From Rhizobium sp. BT04 (GTDB lineage Bacteria; Pseudomonadota; Alphaproteobacteria; Rhizobiales; Rhizobiaceae), in NCBI RefSeq assembly GCF_030053135.1, contig NZ_CP125652.1, positions 496,001 through 560,000 on the forward strand: a stretch of 64,000 bases of DNA, in the 5' to 3' direction. The notes beneath the pieces were generated by a model. That model was not told where the DNA came from. It saw nothing but the letters and a program-made list of their open reading frames with translations, and did not search any database. The first letter of the stretch is position 1; every line of letters starts with the position of its first letter. Positions 59,885-64,000 of the stretch are shown piece after piece. A program made the translations under genes and the position numbers.

Positions 59885-60676
59885 TCAGAGCGTGTCGATC
59901 AGTCCTCCGTCCACGCGCATGGAAGCCCCGGTCGTCGCGGATGCCAAAGGCGACGCCAGATAGGTTACGAGGTTGGCGATTTCCTCGACGCTTGCAGCTC
60001 GCTGGATGATCGAACTGCCACGATGCTTCTTGACGAAGTCCGCCGCGATCTCCTCGATCGGTTTGCCCGTCTTCCTGCGCTCTTCGGCAAGCATCGCCTC
60101 GACGCCTTCGGACAGTGTTGGGCCGGGGAGGACCGAGTTCACGGTAACGCCCGTACCAGCCATGCGCTTGGCGAGCCCGCGGGCAACCGCGATATCGGCG
60201 GTCTTGCTGACGCCGTAGTGAATCATCTCCACCGGAATGTTAAAGCCGGATTCCGACGCGATGAAGATGACCCGACCCCAGTCGACGTTCTGCATGCCCG
60301 GAAGGTAGGCACGCGAAAGCCTGACGGCCGACATGACGTTTACCTGCCAATGGCGATCCCACACCTCGTCGTTCGCCTCGAAGAAGTCGAGCGGCTGGAA
60401 GATGCCCGCATTGTTGATCAGGATATCGACATGAGGAACCTTGGCGACGAGAGCACCGCACCCTTCAGCGGTTGCGACATCGGCTGCGACGGCGGCTACG
60501 GTGCCCCCGACACCTTCGCCTTTCAGGCGGTCGGCGGCCTTTGCGGTCTTTTCTTCAGACCGTCCGTTGATCACCACGTCCGCGCCAGCCCTCGCGAGCT
60601 GGCGGGCGATCGCGTAGCCGATGCCTTCGGTAGATCCAGTAATCAGAGCGGTCTTGCCTGCGAGGTCGATCTGCAT
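59885..60676 (-). CDS. Short-chain dehydrogenase/reductase
   Basis: 263 residues. TGSTEGIGYAIARQLARAGADV cofactor motif, NNAG, the catalytic Ser in ASESGFN, and YGVSK. The substrate is unknown. ATG 60676 with AAGGAGCAGC upstream; the preceding frame is not coding. Confidence 0.9.
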   Translation of the reverse strand: MQIDLAGKTALITGSTEGIGYAIARQLARAGADVVINGRSEEKTAKAADRLKGEGVGGTVAAVAADVATAEGCGALVAKVPHVDILINNAGIFQPLDFFEANDEVWDRHWQVNVMSAVRLSRAYLPGMQNVDWGRVIFIASESGFNIPVEMIHYGVSKTADIAVARGLAKRMAGTGVTVNSVLPGPTLSEGVEAMLAEERRKTGKPIEEIAADFVKKHRGSSIIQRAASVEEIANLVTYLASPLASATTGASMRVDGGLIDTL

Positions 60677-60699
60677 CTGCTGCTCCTTCTGAGGTTGGA

Positions 60700-60879
60700 T
60701 CAGAGAACGTATGACCTGGCGGTCGGTCTCGCAACAGCCCGTTTCTTTATCCAATCGTGTGTCTGTTGAGGAGCGGTGGCAGCGTTCATTTGCAAGTACC
60801 AGCCATCCTCGGCAAGCCGAACCTTTTCTGTTGCAGAAGCCCCTGAAAAGGGCGGCAATGGGGGTTTTGTGGCGTCCAT
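60700..60879 (-). pseudogene. DUF1348 (NTF2-like) N-terminal remnant
   Basis: 59 residues. PPLPPFSGASATEKVRLAEDGW is the start of a DUF1348 protein. The rest (expected DSRWRNR and following) is missing and replaced by unrelated sequence. The ATG overlaps the upstream stop (TAATG). Confidence 0.55.
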
Positions 60880-61505
60880 TATTTTCCTCCCAAGGCCTCG
60901 AGCCGAGTACGCAATTCTACATTCTCCGACTCCAATTCGGCCAAGCGTTCCCGCAACGGTGCTACCGCTTTTTCGACCTCGTGTTCGGTGTAACGCGGTG
61001 TGATATGTTGAGGGCAGTTCCAATCGAAGGCTTCCAGCCGAAGCCGGAAAATCCGTTCTGCCTTTGCTCGGTAGCCGGCGTCGAAAACAAGGTCGGTCAG
61101 TGCCGGGTCGGCATCGAGTGTCAGCTTCTCGACATGCATATATATTTTGAGGCGGGCTCGTCGCGGATAATCCACCAGAAAGAGACAGGCCCGGTCATTT
61201 GCGGCAAAGTTTCCGGTACTGATATATTGGCGGTTGCCCCTGTAGTCGGCAAAAGCCAGCGTTTTCTTGTCGACTATTTTCAGAAAGCCCTGTGGCCCTC
61301 CGCGATGCTGAACATATGGCCAGCCACTTTCCGACACAGAGGCAATGTAGAAGCTGTCCCGTGCAGAGATGAAAGCCAGTTCGCTGTCGGTGAAGCTGTC
61401 GGATTCTCGATGGTGGTCGCCTAACCAAATCTGGTCGGCAGCCATTTCAGCTTGTGCAAGCCGTACATTCGGAGTGATTGCAACTTCCAAAAAGTGGTAC
61501 GGCAT
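60879..61505 (-). CDS. Pyridoxamine 5'-phosphate oxidase-like flavin protein
   Basis: 208 residues. FISARDSFYIASVSESGWPYVQHRGGP, FADYRGNRQYISTGNFAAND and CLFLVDYPRRARLKIYM match the split-barrel FMN-binding family. A C-terminal helical tail (EKAVAPLRERLAELESENVELRTRLEAL) is a coiled coil. Function unknown. The downstream DUF1348 remnant is coupled to it. Confidence 0.85.
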   Translation of the reverse strand: MPYHFLEVAITPNVRLAQAEMAADQIWLGDHHRESDSFTDSELAFISARDSFYIASVSESGWPYVQHRGGPQGFLKIVDKKTLAFADYRGNRQYISTGNFAANDRACLFLVDYPRRARLKIYMHVEKLTLDADPALTDLVFDAGYRAKAERIFRLRLEAFDWNCPQHITPRYTEHEVEKAVAPLRERLAELESENVELRTRLEALGGK

Positions 61506-61589
61506 GGGGGATCTCCAACATCTGGAATTTAGTAACCGCTGTTCAGCGGTGCGACCTCAGCTTGGCGGAACCTTGGTCGCACCTGATGG

Positions 61590-62564
61590 TCACTTCTTTG
61601 CGACGTTGCGATCCAGGAAGTCGTTGATTAGCGGAGCAGCGACGTCCAGCTTTTCTTCGAGCAGGAAGTGACCTGAGTTCAGGATATGAATTTCGGCATC
61701 CGGAAGATCCGTGAGATAAGGATGAGCGCCGGCCTCAGGAAAGATATAATCGTTCTTGCCCCAGACGATGAGCGAGGGCGGTTTGCGTTCACGAAAGAAA
61801 CTTTGGAACGCAGGGTAAAGCGGCACGTTGGTGCGATAATCATACAACATATCGAGCTGGATATCCTTGTTGCCTGGCCGGTCCAGAAGGGCCTGGTCGT
61901 GAACCCAGTTGTCAGGGCTGATGCGCGACACGTCTTCCATGCCATCGGTATACTGGAACTTGGTCGTTTCGAGCGTGACCAGACCGGAGAGCGCCTCACG
62001 GCTCTTCTCTGACCCATCGGACCAGTAGGTCTTGATGGGATCCCAAAATTCCTTCAGCCCTTCATCATAGGCGTTGCCGTTCTGGATGATCAGCGCACTC
62101 ACCCGTTCCGGATGTTTCAGCGCCAGGCGGTATCCCACCGGTGCACCATAATCCATGACGTACATCGCGTAGCTTTTGACCGCCAAATGATCCAGCAACT
62201 GGTCGACGATATCGGCGACCCCGGCAAACGTATAGGCAAATTTGCTACGATCGGGAGATGCACTTTGTCCATAGCCCGGATAGTCCGGCGCGATGACGTG
62301 GTATCGGTCTGCAAGGAGCGGGATCAGATTGCGGAACATGTGGGAGGACGTCGGAAAACCATGGAGCAGCAGCACGACCGGAGCGTCGGCCGGACCGGCT
62401 TCTCGGTAGAAGATATCGAGGTCCTCGATTTTCGCAGTTCGGTAGTGGATGGGAACCGGAGTTTCGCGGACGCCCGTCGCGGCGTGCGCAGGAAGCGCGC
62501 TTGCCATTGTTGCCGCGGTCATGCTGGCGGTCGCCAACATCAGGCACATAATCAAACTACGCAT
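61590..62564 (-). CDS. Exported alpha/beta hydrolase (epoxide-hydrolase/dehalogenase-like)
   Basis: 324 residues. Signal peptide [40 protein letters not shown] oxyanion-side motif, nucleophile elbow [15 protein letters not shown] with Asp, and a C-terminal [11 protein letters not shown] with the catalytic His. An Asp nucleophile points to epoxide hydrolase or haloalkane dehalogenase-like chemistry. Confidence 0.87.
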   Translation of the reverse strand: MRSLIMCLMLATASMTAATMASALPAHAATGVRETPVPIHYRTAKIEDLDIFYREAGPADAPVVLLLHGFPTSSHMFRNLIPLLADRYHVIAPDYPGYGQSASPDRSKFAYTFAGVADIVDQLLDHLAVKSYAMYVMDYGAPVGYRLALKHPERVSALIIQNGNAYDEGLKEFWDPIKTYWSDGSEKSREALSGLVTLETTKFQYTDGMEDVSRISPDNWVHDQALLDRPGNKDIQLDMLYDYRTNVPLYPAFQSFFRERKPPSLIVWGKNDYIFPEAGAHPYLTDLPDAEIHILNSGHFLLEEKLDVAAPLINDFLDRNVAKK

Positions 62565-63003
62565 GATAGTCTCCCCATAAGTCGAGATAAAACGAAAATT
62601 GGTTTCGAGTGAGGGCTGCTTTGGGCCGTTCAGCCTGAGTAAACGCCGTCGCGATAAACAAGGTCACCGGAGGCTGTGCTCCGGGCCAGGAAATGGCGGT
62701 GATGTAGAATTTCAATGCACGTTCGATGTGAAGGCGAGGACGGGCCTGCCGGCGTCGCCATTCATCAAGGGCCTATGTGTAGGAGTAAGCGGGTTTCTAA
62801 TCGCTCTCAATTGCGATCTAGGTCACGTGCAGCTAGACGATGGCATTGCAACCATAGACCTTCGTATATCGATTTGTCCTTACGCAACGCCTGGAAATCC
62901 CGTAACTATTTCCGGCGGACGATTGGCCACCCTTCTCTATTTCCTGACATTGAGTCGGAACTTCTAGGCTCCGGCACGTCTCAAACTCTGAACGGAGAGT
63001 GCG
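62565..63003. other. Gap of 439 bases with no convincing gene
   Basis: A 122-residue frame (62599-62967) has no domain and overlaps other open frames. The end of the gap carries the ribosome site GGAGAG of the PAS gene. Confidence 0.4.
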
Positions 63004-64000
63004 GTGGAACGAGAGCCGGAAACCGATCCCATTATTGATCTGATCCCCGCCATGGTGTGGTCCGCAACGTCGGAAGGCATGCTCGATTTTGCCAACCAGC
63101 ACTTTCTCGAGTTTATCGGAGCGCCACTTGAGGAAATCTCTGGAGTGGGATTCTATAAGCTATTTCATCCCGACGACACGTCACATCTTGCTTCGGAATG
63201 GCGTGACATCATGGCCTCGAAGCATGCCAGAGAGGTCGTGGGCAGGCTCAGGCGCGCAGATGGCCAATATCGTTGGTGCACGCTTCGGCAGAAGCCGCGG
63301 CTCGATGCCGAAGGAACTGTCTTGAGATGGTATGGTGTGGTCCTCGATATCGAAGACCGCAAACAGGCCGAAAACGCATTGAAGGAAACGAAGACTGCAC
63401 TTGCGGCCAGCGAGCAGAACCTTAGCCTTATCATCAATTCGCTGCCTGTTCTCGTATGGTCAGCGCGACCGGATGGCAGCGCCGATTTTGTCAATAAAAG
63501 CTGGCTGGACTATGCAGGCCGTCCTGCTGACCAAATTCTCGACTGGGGCTTCCTGGAGCTTTATCACCCGGACGATATTCCCGGTATGGTGGACATCTGG
63601 AAGAGAGACCTTGAGCATTCCGACCACACTGTTTTGAAAGGACGCATTCGCGGAGCAGACGGAAAATACCGTTGGTTTTACTTCTCAGGGCGAAAGCTAG
63701 TCGATGCCAACGGCGTCGTTCGTTGGTTCGGTGTCAACATCGATATCGAAGACCTGCAACGTGCGGAGAATGCTCTTCGGGAAAGCGAAGCTGCGCTCAG
63801 AGAAAGTGAACACAAGCTCAGTCTTATCATCAACACGATACCCGCCATGGCGTGGTCCTGCACCTCGGACGGCCAGCTTGAATATTTTAATCGAAATTTG
63901 ATCGATTATGTCGGTCTACCTTTTGAAGAGATCGTCGGCTTCGGCTTTTATCGCATGTTTCATCCTGATGATGTCGAGCCGATGCGTATGGCTTGGGACG
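63004..64000 (+). CDS. Multi-PAS sensor protein, 5' part
   Basis: Starts at a GTG behind GAACGGAGAG and runs off the window. At least three PAS domains of one type are seen (LIPAMVWSATSEGMLDFANQ, SLPVLVWSARPDGSADFVNK, TIPAMAWSCTSDGQLEYFNR), each followed by a YRW..W(Y/F)G(V)..DIED C-terminal PAS motif and short coiled linkers. The output domain, probably a histidine kinase, lies outside. The PAS ligand is unknown. Confidence 0.85.
   Translation, partial: MEREPETDPIIDLIPAMVWSATSEGMLDFANQHFLEFIGAPLEEISGVGFYKLFHPDDTSHLASEWRDIMASKHAREVVGRLRRADGQYRWCTLRQKPRLDAEGTVLRWYGVVLDIEDRKQAENALKETKTALAASEQNLSLIINSLPVLVWSARPDGSADFVNKSWLDYAGRPADQILDWGFLELYHPDDIPGMVDIWKRDLEHSDHTVLKGRIRGADGKYRWFYFSGRKLVDANGVVRWFGVNIDIEDLQRAENALRESEAALRESEHKLSLIINTIPAMAWSCTSDGQLEYFNRNLIDYVGLPFEEIVGFGFYRMFHPDDVEPMRMAWD

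Noticed and set aside
62599..62967. 122-residue plus-strand frame before the PAS gene
   Set aside because: No ribosome site or domain, composition like noncoding sequence.

Overview
The window looks like chromosome of a Rhizobium of the etli/leguminosarum group (Alphaproteobacteria, high GC). This rests on a pyruvate dehydrogenase E1-beta with an N-terminal lipoyl domain, fused IspDF, the dusB(nifR3)-ntrB-ntrC ... ntrY-ntrX-(aminotransferase)-hfq-hflX backbone, DUF982 genes and rhizobial intergenic mosaic repeats. Assignments come from motifs read in the translations and from family knowledge; no database search was run.

Layout. 1-8.5 kb: pdhA (3' part), pdhB, pdhC, an SGNH esterase, a GNAT acetyltransferase, lpdA, two small membrane proteins, lipA, a frameshifted kinase-like gene and a Coq10/RatA-like gene. 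8.5-10.2 kb (minus): a CinA-type amidohydrolase and ispDF. 10.4-14 kb: dusB, ntrB, ntrC. 14.0-22.6 kb: an inserted accessory segment, mostly minus strand, with HupE/UreJ-type, parvulin-like, DUF3604, outer-membrane and DUF2092 genes plus several broken genes. It is bracketed by a 197-bp perfect direct repeat of the ntrC 3' end. 23-31 kb: aldo/keto reductase, ntrY, ntrX, D-amino acid aminotransferase, hfq, hflX. 31-39.8 kb: mazG, a deaminase, a siroheme/sulfite-reduction operon (cysG-DUF2849-cysI-DUF934), a UbiH-like monooxygenase, an AEC transporter and ccdA. 40.0 kb: tRNA-Lys(TTT) followed by a truncated integrase. 41-52 kb is accessory: small membrane and stress proteins, DUF982 genes, a FAD monooxygenase, a DUF4242-cyclase fusion, a likely SOS-controlled pair of small genes, and a decayed MarR/monooxygenase pair. 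52.4-59.9 kb: a carbohydrate catabolism locus (ThuA-like, Gfo/Idh/MocA, ROK regulator, divergent ABC importer). 59.9-64 kb: SDR, DUF1348 remnant, flavin-binding oxidase-like protein, alpha/beta hydrolase and the start of a multi-PAS sensor.

How the genes fit together. The pdh/lpd/lip genes make and lipoylate the pyruvate dehydrogenase complex. NtrBC and NtrYX are paired nitrogen and redox sensor systems normally close together; here an insertion lies between them. The most unusual region is 13.8-22.8 kb: three copies or part-copies of the ntrC 3' end, and genes whose 5' ends were deleted pairwise (TPR/TolB-like protein and arylsulfatase). The intact cargo (DUF3604 PHP-like hydrolase, anchored PPIase, HupE-like membrane protein, outer-membrane protein, DUF2092 protein) reads as an envelope system of unknown substrate that once included a sulfatase.
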